Shown piece after piece: positions 1 through 8,958 of a stretch of DNA of 44,561 nt. This DNA is from Gammaproteobacteria bacterium. Lineage in GTDB: Bacteria > Pseudomonadota > Gammaproteobacteria > Pseudomonadales > Azotimanducaceae. Made by a program: the position numbers and the translations under genes. The first letter of the stretch is position 1. Each line of letters starts with the position of its first letter. A model generated the notes under the pieces. That model was not told where the DNA came from, ran no database searches, and worked only from the letters and a program-made list of their open reading frames with translations. The DNA is taken from NCBI GenBank assembly GCA_009846005.1, contig VXYL01000025.1:1-44561 (forward strand). Direction: 5' to 3'.

Positions 1-2
1 GC

Positions 3-1334
3 CGGCCGCTGTCGAACACGGTGACGGCGACGGTCGAGGGGCCGCCGCCGCTGACTGCGGAGTTCGTCGGCATGCCGGAATCGCACGACGGGGTGGGCAC
101 GTTCGAGTTCGAGCTCCGCTTCAGCGAGGACTTCCCGGGACGGCTGCCGCCCAGGCTGCTGCGCGACGAGGCGTTCGAGGTGACCCACGGAACGGTCCAA
201 CGGGCGCGTCGGGTCGAGCAGGAGCAGAACCGGCGCTGGACGATCGCCGTGCAGCCGGACTCGCACGAGGACGTGACGGTCGAACTGCCGGCGGCGACCG
301 ACTGCGACGCGGTGGGGGCCGTGTGCACGGAGGCGGGTCGGCCGCTGTCGAACACGACGACGGCAACAGTGGCGGGTCCGCAGGCCAGCGCACAGGTGGA
401 CGGTTCCGTGCTGACGCTCGCGTGGGAGACGCGGCGCGACGGTTTCGCGTTGCCGAGTGGCAAGGACTTCGCGGTGCGGGTCGACGGCGGGTTGCGGGCG
501 GTGGCGTCCACCTCGCTGTGGATGCGCGGCGTCGTGCTGGGGTTGGCCGAGCCGGTGCGCCCCCATCAGGCGGTGGCGGTGGATTACCTGGGCTCGGCGA
601 TGCACCCGCTGCGCGATGGGGCGGGCGACGCCGAACCCGCGTGGCGGGACTTGCCCGCAGTCAACGTGACGGGCGTAGCCAGCGCCGAAGGACCCGCCGT
701 CCGGGCGACGGCCGCGAACCGTCCTCCTGTAACGGACGACGTTTCGGCAAGTTTCGCCGGGCTGGAACTCGGCGACACGGGCCTAGCGGTCGCCGGGATC
801 GGCACCGACGTGCGGCGCTTGGACCTGTCGCGCAACGGGCTTGCGGATATCGCGACGCTGGCGCGTTTGCGGGCGTTGGAGAGCCTAGACCTGTCGGACA
901 ACGACATCATCGACGTCTCGGCCCTTCGGGGATTGACCGCGCTGCGACGGCTCGACCTCGGCGGCAACGACATCGTCGAGGTGTGGCCGCTCGCGGACCT
1001 GCCGGACTTGGAGGTGTTGGTGCTCGACGGCAACCGCGTGGCGGACGTCGGCGCTCTAACGCACATGGCGCGCCTCGAGAACCTCGGCTTGGCGCGCAAT
1101 GCCGTTGAGGATATCTCACCGCTGGCGGATCTGAGATCGCTGAGGCGGCTGGATCTGGGCTGGAACCCGGTGCGCGACCTGTCGCCGGTCGGCGACCTGC
1201 AGCGACTGGTCTGGCTGCGGCTGCCGGACGCGGGCGGCGACGCGCCAACGCACCGGCTCGTGCTGCTGCGCTGGCTGCTAGCGCCCGACACGCCAGGGAC
1301 GTGTCTCGGATGCGCCGTACTCCGCAACGACTGA
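3..1334 (+). CDS. LRR surface protein, 5'-truncated by window edge
   Basis: The reading frame is open to the left edge. The bases before the first possible start (GTG at 21) encode RPLSNT in frame, and the same GRPLSNT-TATV junction recurs near base 345, so this is the inside of a repeated domain and the true start lies outside the window. Order: one beta-sandwich-like repeat (about residues 10-120 counted from base 21; FELRFSEDF, TDCDAVGAVCTEAGRPLSN), a SwmB-like segment (about 125-230), then six 22-residue leucine-rich repeats (about 260-400; LxxLDLSxNxLxD pattern as in SDS22 or internalins). Such architectures are typical of large exported adhesion or binding proteins; function here is inferred. 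It ends in a short tail with two cysteines (CLGC). No sorting signal is recognisable. Confidence 0.85.
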   Translation, partial: RPLSNTVTATVEGPPPLTAEFVGMPESHDGVGTFEFELRFSEDFPGRLPPRLLRDEAFEVTHGTVQRARRVEQEQNRRWTIAVQPDSHEDVTVELPAATDCDAVGAVCTEAGRPLSNTTTATVAGPQASAQVDGSVLTLAWETRRDGFALPSGKDFAVRVDGGLRAVASTSLWMRGVVLGLAEPVRPHQAVAVDYLGSAMHPLRDGAGDAEPAWRDLPAVNVTGVASAEGPAVRATAANRPPVTDDVSASFAGLELGDTGLAVAGIGTDVRRLDLSRNGLADIATLARLRALESLDLSDNDIIDVSALRGLTALRRLDLGGNDIVEVWPLADLPDLEVLVLDGNRVADVGALTHMARLENLGLARNAVEDISPLADLRSLRRLDLGWNPVRDLSPVGDLQRLVWLRLPDAGGDAPTHRLVLLRWLLAPDTPGTCLGCAVLRND

Positions 1335-1594
1335 CAAGGGTGGCGGACACGTCGCATGGGCGATCAATCTGGTGCGCTGCGCAGCTGCCCTCGCCCCGAC
1401 AACCCACGCCGATGCACCGTTTGGATCAAGGCGCGCCCGCCACTTGAGGCTTTCGGCGCCGTCCCCACCCAAGGCCGTAAGGCCGGCACAGTCGTCGGCG
1501 TCGACCGGAACCGGCATTGCCGAACGACAGAATCCGCCGAGCAGCGTAATATCGGCGCACCAACGGCTGGCAGTGGGAGTTCCCGAAAACGACC
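1335..1594. other. intergenic, nothing recognised
   Basis: About 260 bases between the LRR gene and the Sel1 lipoprotein. Open frames here are short extensions of frames that shadow the flanking genes. I see no RNA gene and no clear terminator. GGGAG at about 1577 lies too far upstream to be a good ribosome site for the ATG at 1595. Confidence 0.4.
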
Positions 1595-3103
1595 ATGTCG
1601 CAGTCAATCCCGTTCGTACGCCCGTGCCCGACTGACCGGATTCCGGGGCGCGGCTTGCAGCGATCCGTCGCCGTGGCATTGCTGGCGATCCTCGTGGCGT
1701 GCGCATCGACGGAACCCGGTGTTCCGAAAGGCGATCCCCAACGACCAGTCGCCGATGCCGATGCTTACATCCCCCGACTACGCCAGTTGGCGGCCCAGGG
1801 CGACGCATCGGCGCAATACGCTCTCGGGCGGCTCTTCCTCACGGGCCGGGGGGTTCGCGAGGACAAGACCAAGGCGTTGTACTGGATTCGCCGCGCTGCA
1901 GAACAGGATATGGCGCCTGCCCAGGAGACGCTCGGCGCCATGTACGACCAAGGCAACGGCGTCGAATCCGACTATGCCGAAGCGGCGCATTGGTATCGGC
2001 TCGCGGCGATACAAGGCCGCCCCAAGGCCCAGTTCCGATTGGGCACGCTGTACAAGGAGGGTCTGGGCGTTGCGCAGGACGAAGCGCTCGCCTTAGACCT
2101 CTACCGTCGGGCCGCCGAACAGGGTCTGGCGCCTGCCCAACTGGAGTTGGGAATCCACTTCCGGAATCCCGGCGGGGAGCAGGACCATGCGGAAGCGGTG
2201 AAGTGGTTCCGGCTGGCGGCGGACCAAGGCCTCGGCCCGGCGCAATTCAACCTCGGCTTGGCCTACGCGTTGGGTCAAGGCGTCACCCAGGACGACGCCG
2301 AAGCGGCGAGTTGGTACCGAAAGGCCGCCGAAAACGGGATTGCGCCGGCCCAGAACAACCTTGGCGCAATGTACAAGAACGGCCACGGCGTGCCTCGAGA
2401 CCTCGGCGAGGCCGCAAAGTGGTACCGGTTGGCCGCCGAGCAGGGCAACAGCGTCGGCCAGTACAACTTTGCGGTGGCGGTGGGGTACGGCCGGGGGGTC
2501 CCGCGCGATCTAGCGCAGGCGCGGGAGTGGTACCGGCGTTCCGCGGAGCAAGGTTTCGCGGACGCGCAGAACAACCTCGGCGCTTTCTACCTTCGCGGCG
2601 TCGGCATGGACCCGGACTACGCCGAAGCGTTGAAGTGGTATCGCCGGGCAGCGGCACAGGGACACCCACGTGCATTGCATAGCTTGGGCTACATGTACCG
2701 AACGGGTCGCGGCGTAGAACGCGATCATGTCGAAGCGGTCGAGTGGTATCGCAAGGCGGCGGATCGTGGTCTCGCCTTGGCCCAGCTTTGGCTTGGTCTG
2801 ATGCACCGATACGGCCAGGGGGTATCTCAGGACGACAGCGAAGCCGCGGCTTGGTTTCGCTTGGCGGCCGAACAGGGCAACGCCACCGGCCAACTCAATC
2901 TGGGACTCCTCTACGCCAGCGGTACCGGGGTTCCGCAGGATCTTGTCGAAGCCTACAAGTGGTTGAGTCTCGCGGTCTCGCGGGTGGAAGAGGATCAGCG
3001 GGACGACGCGATCGCGATACGCGACAAGACCGCGGCGGAAATGAATTCCGACCAGCTTGTCGAGGGTCGGCATCGCGTCCTGGAGTGGGAACGCGACCGC
3101 TGA
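1595..3103 (+). CDS. Sel1-like repeat lipoprotein
   Basis: Predicted lipoprotein of 502 residues. The basic N-terminus and hydrophobic stretch (about 24-35) end in the lipobox LVAC with Cys36, so export and lipid anchoring are likely. The rest is almost entirely Sel1-like (SLR, TPR-related) repeats of about 36 residues; I count 11 copies of the AxAQxxLGxxY...GVxxDxxEAxxWYRxAAEQG pattern from about residue 55 to 455, followed by a short helical tail. SLR proteins are scaffolds for protein-protein contacts in the envelope; no specific partner can be named. The start at 1595 lacks a strong ribosome site, but no better start precedes the signal sequence. Copies 4 and 7 are the most degenerate. 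Confidence 0.9.
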   Translation: MSQSIPFVRPCPTDRIPGRGLQRSVAVALLAILVACASTEPGVPKGDPQRPVADADAYIPRLRQLAAQGDASAQYALGRLFLTGRGVREDKTKALYWIRRAAEQDMAPAQETLGAMYDQGNGVESDYAEAAHWYRLAAIQGRPKAQFRLGTLYKEGLGVAQDEALALDLYRRAAEQGLAPAQLELGIHFRNPGGEQDHAEAVKWFRLAADQGLGPAQFNLGLAYALGQGVTQDDAEAASWYRKAAENGIAPAQNNLGAMYKNGHGVPRDLGEAAKWYRLAAEQGNSVGQYNFAVAVGYGRGVPRDLAQAREWYRRSAEQGFADAQNNLGAFYLRGVGMDPDYAEALKWYRRAAAQGHPRALHSLGYMYRTGRGVERDHVEAVEWYRKAADRGLALAQLWLGLMHRYGQGVSQDDSEAAAWFRLAAEQGNATGQLNLGLLYASGTGVPQDLVEAYKWLSLAVSRVEEDQRDDAIAIRDKTAAEMNSDQLVEGRHRVLEWERDR

Positions 3104-3176
3104 CGGCACCGCCCGGCATTGTACCCGCGGTCCGATTTCGACGGTCGCCCCGCCGCGAAACATGGGAGGGGAAGTC

Positions 3177-4334
3177 ATGCCTCGTTGGACTTTCGGGCAC
3201 GATATCGCCGATGGCGACAAGGCGACGCTGCCTCGCCTGATCTGGCTGGCGTGTCGGATCGCCATGGTCGTTGCCATGGTGGTCGTACCCTTCGGCTACG
3301 CGACCACCGCCTTGCACACAGATGTCCTGATGAGTACCGGCTGCGGCATTGCCATCGCCGTGGGCGTCGGTGTCCGCGGCGGTCCCCGCAGTGGTCCTTG
3401 GACAGGCGTCCTGGTTGGCGTGATCATCGGCGTGGCCACCGCGTTAATCGCCGGGCTGTCGCCTCTCGAAGGGTTCGCGGTTCTCGTGTTGCCGATCTTG
3501 GCGCTCGCCCTTGGCCTGATCGCTGGTATGCGGGGATCGTCCTTGACGGGGTACCGCGATGTCACGCGTGAGGCATTCATCGTGTCGGTCCTCTTGGCCG
3601 TCGGGTTTCTTCCCGCGTGGATCGCGGAGGGTGCGTTCGCCTCGGGCCTTCGCTCTGACGGGCTACAGCTCGCAGGGTCGACCCTCGTCTTGTTTGTCTG
3701 GATCGCACTGACGGCCGGCCTCCTCAGCCACCGCCGCGAGGGGTGGCGCGACACGCGCCCCCCGCTGTTGCTGATCCTTGGTGCGGCCGCACTCGCAATC
3801 CTGCTGATCGTCGGAGTAGCTTCAGGCACCTTCGAGGAAGGCCGTGGGCTGTCGGGTTTCTCCTTGGTGGCGATGATCGCCTTTCTGCTTGCCGTGTCCG
3901 CAGCGGTCCCGGCAGCCGCATTCCTATTGGGGCGCACGGTCATCACCTGGCTCGAGCCGCGGCTTCGGGTCTACGGCTACCTCGCGGACTATCTACGGGT
4001 GATGTGGGTGCCGATCGGGGCGTTCGCGGTGGGTTACCTGACGATCATCGTGTTGTTCGCCGGGTTCTACGGCATGCTGGGACGGATCCAACCCGCCGCG
4101 TTCTCGAACGCCGGTACCGGTATCACGGAGTGGTTGTCGTTCTCGTTCTACACCGCGCTGGGGCAGGATTTCGCGACGATGTCCCCAGTTTCGGCTGCCG
4201 CGAGGATCCTCGTCGGAGCGCACCTGATCCTCTCGGCGGGCTGGGCCGTGGTCATGTTCGCGGCGGTGATGTCATCCATCGGTCCGCGATTGGACCGAAT
4301 CGCCCGACGCCACGCCGAAAACGACGACGACTGA
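3177..4334 (+). CDS. polytopic membrane protein with channel-like C-terminal pore
   Basis: The ATG at 3177 sits just behind a GGGAGGGG ribosome site, giving 385 residues; the frame stays open further upstream into the preceding gene but without support. Around nine or ten hydrophobic segments span the protein. The last two, with the segment between them (WLSFSFYTALGQDFATMSP), look like the TM-pore helix-filter-TM unit of two-TM potassium channels (Ion_trans_2), where the filter normally reads T-x-G-Y-G-D followed by a TP-like step. Here the filter region reads TALGQDFATMSP, so the GYG signature is lost. The family assignment and ion selectivity are therefore uncertain. It follows the Sel1 lipoprotein by 73 bases and could share its transcript. 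Confidence 0.75.
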   Translation: MPRWTFGHDIADGDKATLPRLIWLACRIAMVVAMVVVPFGYATTALHTDVLMSTGCGIAIAVGVGVRGGPRSGPWTGVLVGVIIGVATALIAGLSPLEGFAVLVLPILALALGLIAGMRGSSLTGYRDVTREAFIVSVLLAVGFLPAWIAEGAFASGLRSDGLQLAGSTLVLFVWIALTAGLLSHRREGWRDTRPPLLLILGAAALAILLIVGVASGTFEEGRGLSGFSLVAMIAFLLAVSAAVPAAAFLLGRTVITWLEPRLRVYGYLADYLRVMWVPIGAFAVGYLTIIVLFAGFYGMLGRIQPAAFSNAGTGITEWLSFSFYTALGQDFATMSPVSAAARILVGAHLILSAGWAVVMFAAVMSSIGPRLDRIARRHAENDDD

Positions 4335-4410
4335 TCCTTCGATTCCGCCTGCGACGCCAAGGCCGAACTACGTATGCCATAATTTCGAGGTTACCGATTG
4401 CCGAGATGCC

Positions 4411-5685
4411 ATGAACAGCCCAGTTACCGCCGACACGCTGCCCAACGGTGCCCCGACAGGTTCGCCTGCCTATGTACCGGCGTTCCAACTCACCGCCGGG
4501 CAGCCGCCGCCCATCGCCGCGAACGGCGGGGTCTCCTACATGTCGTTCGACCGTGACGGGGACGCCGGAACGGCGGCGGCAACCGACGCGGCCTTCGCCC
4601 TGATCGCCACCGGCGAGGGGCAGGCGGTCATCGATATGATCGAGAACGCGCCCCCCGGCCCCATCGAAACCAAATGGGGATCCGCGTTTCGCACCTACGA
4701 CGAGTGCCTCGCGCATATTCGGGCCAACGACATCGAAGCCCCCGAGGGCGGTTTGGCACTTCCATTGCGCTACACCGTACACGAACAACCGTCCTACTCC
4801 ATCGTTTCGTCCAACGCGCTGTGGCGGGATCCGTCACGCAAAGACGACGCCCTGGTGCTGCGCAAGGAAGAACGGGACATCGGGCGACGTTGCCTCTACT
4901 TCCCTCAGGTGCTGCGCGACGCGCGGCGAATCGAGGAGTACCACCCCGGCCTCAAGCCGACGAGCCCGGAATGCATGGACAAGCTCGGTCTGTCGCTGGC
5001 GCACTTGGAATCCAGGTGTACGAACTTCTACGACGCCGAGGAGGTGGAACGCGTTTTCTACCTGGAGATCGAGAAGCTCCTGCTCGACTTCTTCCCCGGC
5101 GCAACGGACGCCCTGGTCTACAACCACGACGTGTTCAACAAGGACTACAAGGGCGACGTCAGAGAGGACCAGGACAACAAGAACCCCGGAGTGAACCGCG
5201 GCTATGCGAACCTCGTACACAACGACCTGAACGACAACAGCGGTCGCGTTCGCTGCCGCGAATTGCTCACCAAGAACCTACGCAACTTCGGGCGCACCCA
5301 GCACTACACCGAGGCCGAGGCCGACGCCAAGATGTCGCGTCGGTTCATGTCCATCAACCTGGCCAAGCCGATGGAGACCGTGGGCCAGTACCCCTTCGTG
5401 CTCTGCGCATGGCCTTCGTTCGCCGACCAGCCGTACATCACCAACTACCGCATCTACGACGACCGCGTCGGCGAGACCACGCGCTTCACCTATCGGCCCG
5501 GGCACGAGTGGTACTGGTTGCCCCAGCAGAAATCCAACGAAGTCTCGATGCTGAAGTGCTACGACTCAGTCACGGACGGTTCCGTCTCGCGATGGTCGTT
5601 CCACACGGCCTGCGTCGACCCCACCGCACCTGAGGACGCTCCGTGCCGCAAGAACGTCGTGGTCAGGTCCTTCGTATTCTTCTAG
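4411..5685 (+). CDS. CmcJ/NvfI-type non-heme iron oxygenase-like protein
   Basis: A 424-residue soluble protein. The second half resembles the CmcJ/NvfI/AsaB-like family: NLAKPMETV...PFVLCAWPSF...YRPGHEWYWLPQQKSNEVSMLKCYDS...SFHTACVDPTAPEDAPCRKNVVVRSF. Family members hydroxylate or otherwise oxidise small molecules (cephamycin CmcJ, fungal meroterpenoid NvfI). A probable iron facial triad is His270-x-Asp272 (LVHNDL) with a distal His398 (SFHTA), assigned by pattern, not alignment. It lies 16 bases upstream of a PhyH-type oxygenase on the same strand, so the two are probably co-transcribed and may act on the same substrate. The N-terminal 90 residues are not recognisable. No SAM-binding motif is visible, so the methyltransferase label sometimes used for this family is not supported. 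Confidence 0.8.
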   Translation: MNSPVTADTLPNGAPTGSPAYVPAFQLTAGQPPPIAANGGVSYMSFDRDGDAGTAAATDAAFALIATGEGQAVIDMIENAPPGPIETKWGSAFRTYDECLAHIRANDIEAPEGGLALPLRYTVHEQPSYSIVSSNALWRDPSRKDDALVLRKEERDIGRRCLYFPQVLRDARRIEEYHPGLKPTSPECMDKLGLSLAHLESRCTNFYDAEEVERVFYLEIEKLLLDFFPGATDALVYNHDVFNKDYKGDVREDQDNKNPGVNRGYANLVHNDLNDNSGRVRCRELLTKNLRNFGRTQHYTEAEADAKMSRRFMSINLAKPMETVGQYPFVLCAWPSFADQPYITNYRIYDDRVGETTRFTYRPGHEWYWLPQQKSNEVSMLKCYDSVTDGSVSRWSFHTACVDPTAPEDAPCRKNVVVRSFVFF

Positions 5686-5701
5686 GCGGGCGACCACAGG
5701 C

Positions 5702-6874
5702 GTGTGCACGGAGCAAGCCGGCGCGACGCTAGTCCTTTCCGCGCACGACTATGCGAGGCGTATGGAAACGTACGCTCGCGAAGGCATGGCGCGGGCATCT
5801 CGCATCGGCAACCGCGGACCCGTGCGTTTCGATGAACGCGGCAAGGTGCACTCAGACATCGTCGACGCCTACTGGAAACACGGCTTCTACGTCTTCCAGA
5901 ACGTCCTCGATGAGGTGGAGATCGAGGAACTCCGGCGGGACGTGAACGACCTCCTGGCGCGGGCGCCGGTCGGTCCGGGCAGGACCGTGGATGCCGATGG
6001 CAATCCGGCGGCAGGCATCGACATGAAACGCAATCCCTACTTCTTCGTGAAGCCGTTGTCGGACCCCGTGGGAGGCACCTCGTCGTCCCATGGCAGACAT
6101 CAAAGCAAGATGGCCGAAGCCGAGCCGGCACCGGAGGCTCCGGAGTACGTGGTGCAGATCATCGCGGGGATGTGCCAACTGATCGAATCGGGCCTGCGCG
6201 TCTACGGTCATCCGCATCTGCTCGCCATCGCCGAGGCGATCAACGGACCGGATTTCGTACCCTACAACGATGCCATCTTCACGAAGCAGCCGGGGCTCGG
6301 CGGTTCGGTTGCCTGGCACCAGGACGGCGTGACGCATTGGGACAGCCCCGATTGGGACGAGGGCATCCACGGCGTCAACTTCCAAGCGCAGCTCTACCGG
6401 ACATCGGCACTGAGTTGCCTGTGGGTCGTTCCGGGAACCCACAAGCTCGGCAAGGTCGATATCAAGGGGATGGTCGAAGCCAACGGCGGATCGGATCAAT
6501 TGCCCGATGCGATTCCGCTCTACTGCGAACCGGGCGATGTAACCATCGTCAACCGGCAGACGCTGCACAGCTCGTTTGCGAACACCTCGAACGACTTCCG
6601 GATCTCCGTATCGTGGGGATTCCATCGACGCAAGGCCGTCGCGGGGCAGCACGGCCACCTCATGCAGCCCGCGCATGTGATCTACGACGACGAGTTCATC
6701 GACAAGCGGGCCAGTGTCGTGCAAGTGGCCATCGACGCCAGGCGGCAGTACTACCGCGACGAGACCCCGTTCGTGTATCAGCCGTTCGGCCACCTAGCGG
6801 ACGAATACCGTTGGAGCCCCGAGATCTTCGAAACCGTCATTCGCGACTACAACATCCGCGACATCGCGATATGA
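5702..6874 (+). CDS. phytanoyl-CoA dioxygenase (PhyH) family protein
   Basis: A 390-residue Fe(II)/2-oxoglutarate dioxygenase-like protein. The iron ligands are visible as His206-x-Asp208 (AWHQDG) and distal His289 (TLHSSFAN), with Arg300 eleven residues later at the usual 2-oxoglutarate carboxylate position. PGTH at 244-247 and PGDV at 277-280 are also typical. Substrate is unknown; PhyH proteins hydroxylate acyl-CoAs, ectoine, or natural-product intermediates. The GTG at 5702 gives a 16-base gap from the CmcJ-like gene; an ATG at about 5761 is an alternative, since the first 20 residues are not conserved-looking. The transcript probably ends in the palindrome-rich region after 6874. Confidence 0.88.
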   Translation: MCTEQAGATLVLSAHDYARRMETYAREGMARASRIGNRGPVRFDERGKVHSDIVDAYWKHGFYVFQNVLDEVEIEELRRDVNDLLARAPVGPGRTVDADGNPAAGIDMKRNPYFFVKPLSDPVGGTSSSHGRHQSKMAEAEPAPEAPEYVVQIIAGMCQLIESGLRVYGHPHLLAIAEAINGPDFVPYNDAIFTKQPGLGGSVAWHQDGVTHWDSPDWDEGIHGVNFQAQLYRTSALSCLWVVPGTHKLGKVDIKGMVEANGGSDQLPDAIPLYCEPGDVTIVNRQTLHSSFANTSNDFRISVSWGFHRRKAVAGQHGHLMQPAHVIYDDEFIDKRASVVQVAIDARRQYYRDETPFVYQPFGHLADEYRWSPEIFETVIRDYNIRDIAI

Positions 6875-6924
6875 CAAAGCCCGACGTCGATGCGCTCTTC
6901 GAGCAACGCGGTGCAACGCGCCTG

Positions 6925-6960
6925 CGCCAGCGTCGCTGGCGGGATTCCCGCACTAGTGCG
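6925..6960. repeat. cluster of three perfect palindromes
   Basis: Three adjoining inverted repeats lie after the PhyH gene: CGCCAGC-GTC-GCTGGCG at 6925-6941, GCGGGA-T-TCCCGC at 6939-6951, and the 12-base palindrome CGCACTAGTGCG at 6949-6960. They overlap end to end, so alternative hairpins compete. They fall between convergent genes and may stop transcription, although no T-tract follows. The run resembles a REP-type dispersed element rather than a simple terminator. Confidence 0.6.
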
Positions 6961-6980
6961 GCGACCGGCACTACAATTAC

Positions 6981-7075
6981 GGGCGACCACAAGGGTCAAA
7001 TACGGGCGACCACAAGGGTCAAATACGGGCGACCACAAGGGTCAAATACGGGCGACCACAAGGGTCGCCCCTACG
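6981..7075. repeat. 23-bp tandem repeat array ending in a stem-loop repeat
   Basis: Identical 23-bp units begin at 6981, 7004 and 7027; a fourth starts at 7050 and departs after 17 bases. The unit core is GGGCGACCACAAGGGTC followed by AAATAC. In the last copy the core continues as GCCCCTAC, so GGGCGACC and GGTCGCCC form a perfect 8-bp stem around a short ACAA loop region; read on the minus strand it starts GTAGGGGCGACC. Copies 1-3 lack the closing arm. This looks like slippage expansion of the left half of a dispersed stem-loop repeat. Units are contiguous, so this is not a CRISPR. Confidence 0.85.
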
Positions 7076-7095
7076 ACGTCACACATCCGTGCCGC

Positions 7096-8868
7096 CTACG
7101 CGCACTTGAAATAGGTCCTCGGACCGGAGTCGTCCGTACACGTCAGGTGATACGGGATCAGCGCGATGTCGGCGTCACCGATCCGATAGCTACCATCGTT
7201 CGACTGCTTGAGCATCGCAAGCGCGTCGTCGGGTTTGCACTCATCGAAGGGCTCATCGTACGGGACTGACGAGACTTTCTGGGCCAGCGCAATCGGACCC
7301 TTGGTGAACGCAACCCATCGCTGGCCATGCGCGCCCACCTCGACATGTCCCTCGAGTTCCGACCGGCCGTCGATCGCGAGCACATCGCCGGGACCCCACT
7401 CGCGCCGCAACTCGTAGAAACCACGACCGTTGGGCGTGACGTCGCAGCTCGCGCCGTTGACACGGACTTCCAACAGCGTCACCCCGGCGGGGAGCCTGAA
7501 CTCGCAGGTGAAGGTCCGCCGACTCAACGTCTCGAAGGTGATCTCCGCCGAGGGCGCCGCCGGGAAGTCGCCCTCGACCGTCAACGCACCCGCGCCGAAC
7601 GCTTCGCTCAATGCCACCGTGCACGGCGCCAGGGTTCCGATCGAGAGATGGCCGTCGACCTCGCCCACGAGATGGCTGGCGACCATCTCCATCGCCCGGG
7701 GCATGCTCGAGGCGCAACAGTGAATCGTGTCGCGATACATCGTCGCCGCCTCGTTGGGAGCGGTGTAGTAGCACCACTGCACGCCATCTGCATGTTGGTG
7801 ACCATGAAGGCTGTTGTAGAGGGTCACCTCGGCGGCATCGAGATACCTGCTGTCGCCGAGGATCTCGAAAAGGTGCAGGCAAAGCTGGATCCACGTCGTG
7901 TCGCAGCACCCCTCCACCGAGATTTTCCAGGGATCGAAGTCCTCCGCCCGGGCGAAGCACTCGCGGTTGCCGTTGTAGTCCGTGTGCCGGGTCCACGGAC
8001 CGCCGGTAACCAGGAGATGCTTCGCGTTGATCTCATCCCAGCCGTTGACCGACGTGCGGAGGTATTCGTCTTTGCCGGTAGACCGGTAGAGGCCCAAGTA
8101 TCCAAGCAGGTTGGCCATGATCTGGTAGCCCTTCCCCTCCCCCGGGTGAATCACGCCGCCGCCCGTGAGCAGGGAACTCATCAGCCGCAGATCGGGATTG
8201 GCTTCCATGCGTTCGACGATGTGCTCGGCGAAGCGCAGATACTTCGCATCTCCCGTCCGCTCGTAGAGCATGACGATCGATTCGAGCAGCGTCGTTGCGG
8301 ATATTCCCTTGCGCGTCCCGTAGTTCGTGAGGTCCGCGCCGTTGCCGCCGTAGACCTCGATCAAGAGATCGGCCATACGCCGGCAGGCATCGACAACCGC
8401 CTCGTTGGGAAAGACGCGCTCGTAGGTGAGCAGCCCGTAGAGGTTGTAGCGGTGCGTCCAGGTGTCCCACCCGGCGCGTCGTTTCCTGGCGATCGCCCCG
8501 TCCATGTCGTCGTGCGGCGCCGCCAAGTCCACGTTCTCGGGGAGTGCCACGAATGTCTCCGCCGGACCGTATGTGCCCAGATAGCCATTGGGCAACTGGG
8601 TCGCGAGTAAACGCTTGACGTTGCTGTCGAGTTCCGACCGGAGCCTGTCCTCGCCGGTCATCAACCAGGTGAGCGTAGCTGCGTGCAGCCACTTGCCGAG
8701 GTGTTCGCCCTGCCACGGATGTGTTCCGGGTCTGGTCTCGAAACCGTCGGTGAGGAAGCCGGACTCCGCCATGAACCAGAGCCGATGCTGGCGCCACAGG
8801 TCCAGTCTTGCGCGCTGCGATCCGGCTAGATCGACGGTTCTAAGGGCTCGCCACGGGTTCGTCTTCAT
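7096..8868 (-). CDS. GH127 beta-L-arabinofuranosidase-like glycoside hydrolase
   Basis: A 590-residue protein of the GH127 (former DUF1680) family, which releases beta-L-arabinofuranose using a zinc-bound cysteine nucleophile. With start ATG at 8868, the expected zinc and catalytic residues fall in place: Glu303 (NRECF), Glu319-x-Cys321 (SVEGC) and Cys384-Cys385 (IHCCASSMP). The 16-residue spacing between the two glutamates matches that of the characterised enzyme HypBA1 (Glu322/Glu338, from memory). The (alpha/alpha)6 barrel region covers about 20-400 and a beta-rich C-terminus follows. No signal peptide is seen, so a cytoplasmic site is likely. An upstream in-frame start at 8940 would overlap the divergent gene and is less likely. 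Physiological substrate is unproven. Confidence 0.88.
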   Translation of the reverse strand: MKTNPWRALRTVDLAGSQRARLDLWRQHRLWFMAESGFLTDGFETRPGTHPWQGEHLGKWLHAATLTWLMTGEDRLRSELDSNVKRLLATQLPNGYLGTYGPAETFVALPENVDLAAPHDDMDGAIARKRRAGWDTWTHRYNLYGLLTYERVFPNEAVVDACRRMADLLIEVYGGNGADLTNYGTRKGISATTLLESIVMLYERTGDAKYLRFAEHIVERMEANPDLRLMSSLLTGGGVIHPGEGKGYQIMANLLGYLGLYRSTGKDEYLRTSVNGWDEINAKHLLVTGGPWTRHTDYNGNRECFARAEDFDPWKISVEGCCDTTWIQLCLHLFEILGDSRYLDAAEVTLYNSLHGHQHADGVQWCYYTAPNEAATMYRDTIHCCASSMPRAMEMVASHLVGEVDGHLSIGTLAPCTVALSEAFGAGALTVEGDFPAAPSAEITFETLSRRTFTCEFRLPAGVTLLEVRVNGASCDVTPNGRGFYELRREWGPGDVLAIDGRSELEGHVEVGAHGQRWVAFTKGPIALAQKVSSVPYDEPFDECKPDDALAMLKQSNDGSYRIGDADIALIPYHLTCTDDSGPRTYFKCA

Positions 8869-8958
8869 GGTTTTTGGGTGATCATCTCTCGGCGAAATCG
8901 GGCGACCGGCAAGCTTAGTCCCTATTATGTAGTCTGCCAATTGTCACAGAGGTCATCA
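8869..8958. promoter_or_regulatory. divergent intergenic region, candidate promoters
   Basis: Ninety bases separate the divergent GH127 and PhyH genes. On the minus strand TTGGCA (8940-8935) is followed after 17 bases by TAAGCT (8916-8911), a weak sigma70-like pair serving GH127. On the plus strand TATTAT at 8923-8928 is a possible -10 without a good -35. AGAGG at 8948-8952 is a ribosome site for the GTG at 8959. Confidence 0.3.

Noticed and set aside
6981-7066. Possible CRISPR array
   Set aside because: The 23-bp units abut directly with no spacers and no cas genes are nearby.
7327-8610. Long plus-strand open frame opposite the GH127 gene
   Set aside because: It lies wholly antisense to a gene with clear catalytic motifs, and its product has no recognisable fold; high GC opens such frames.
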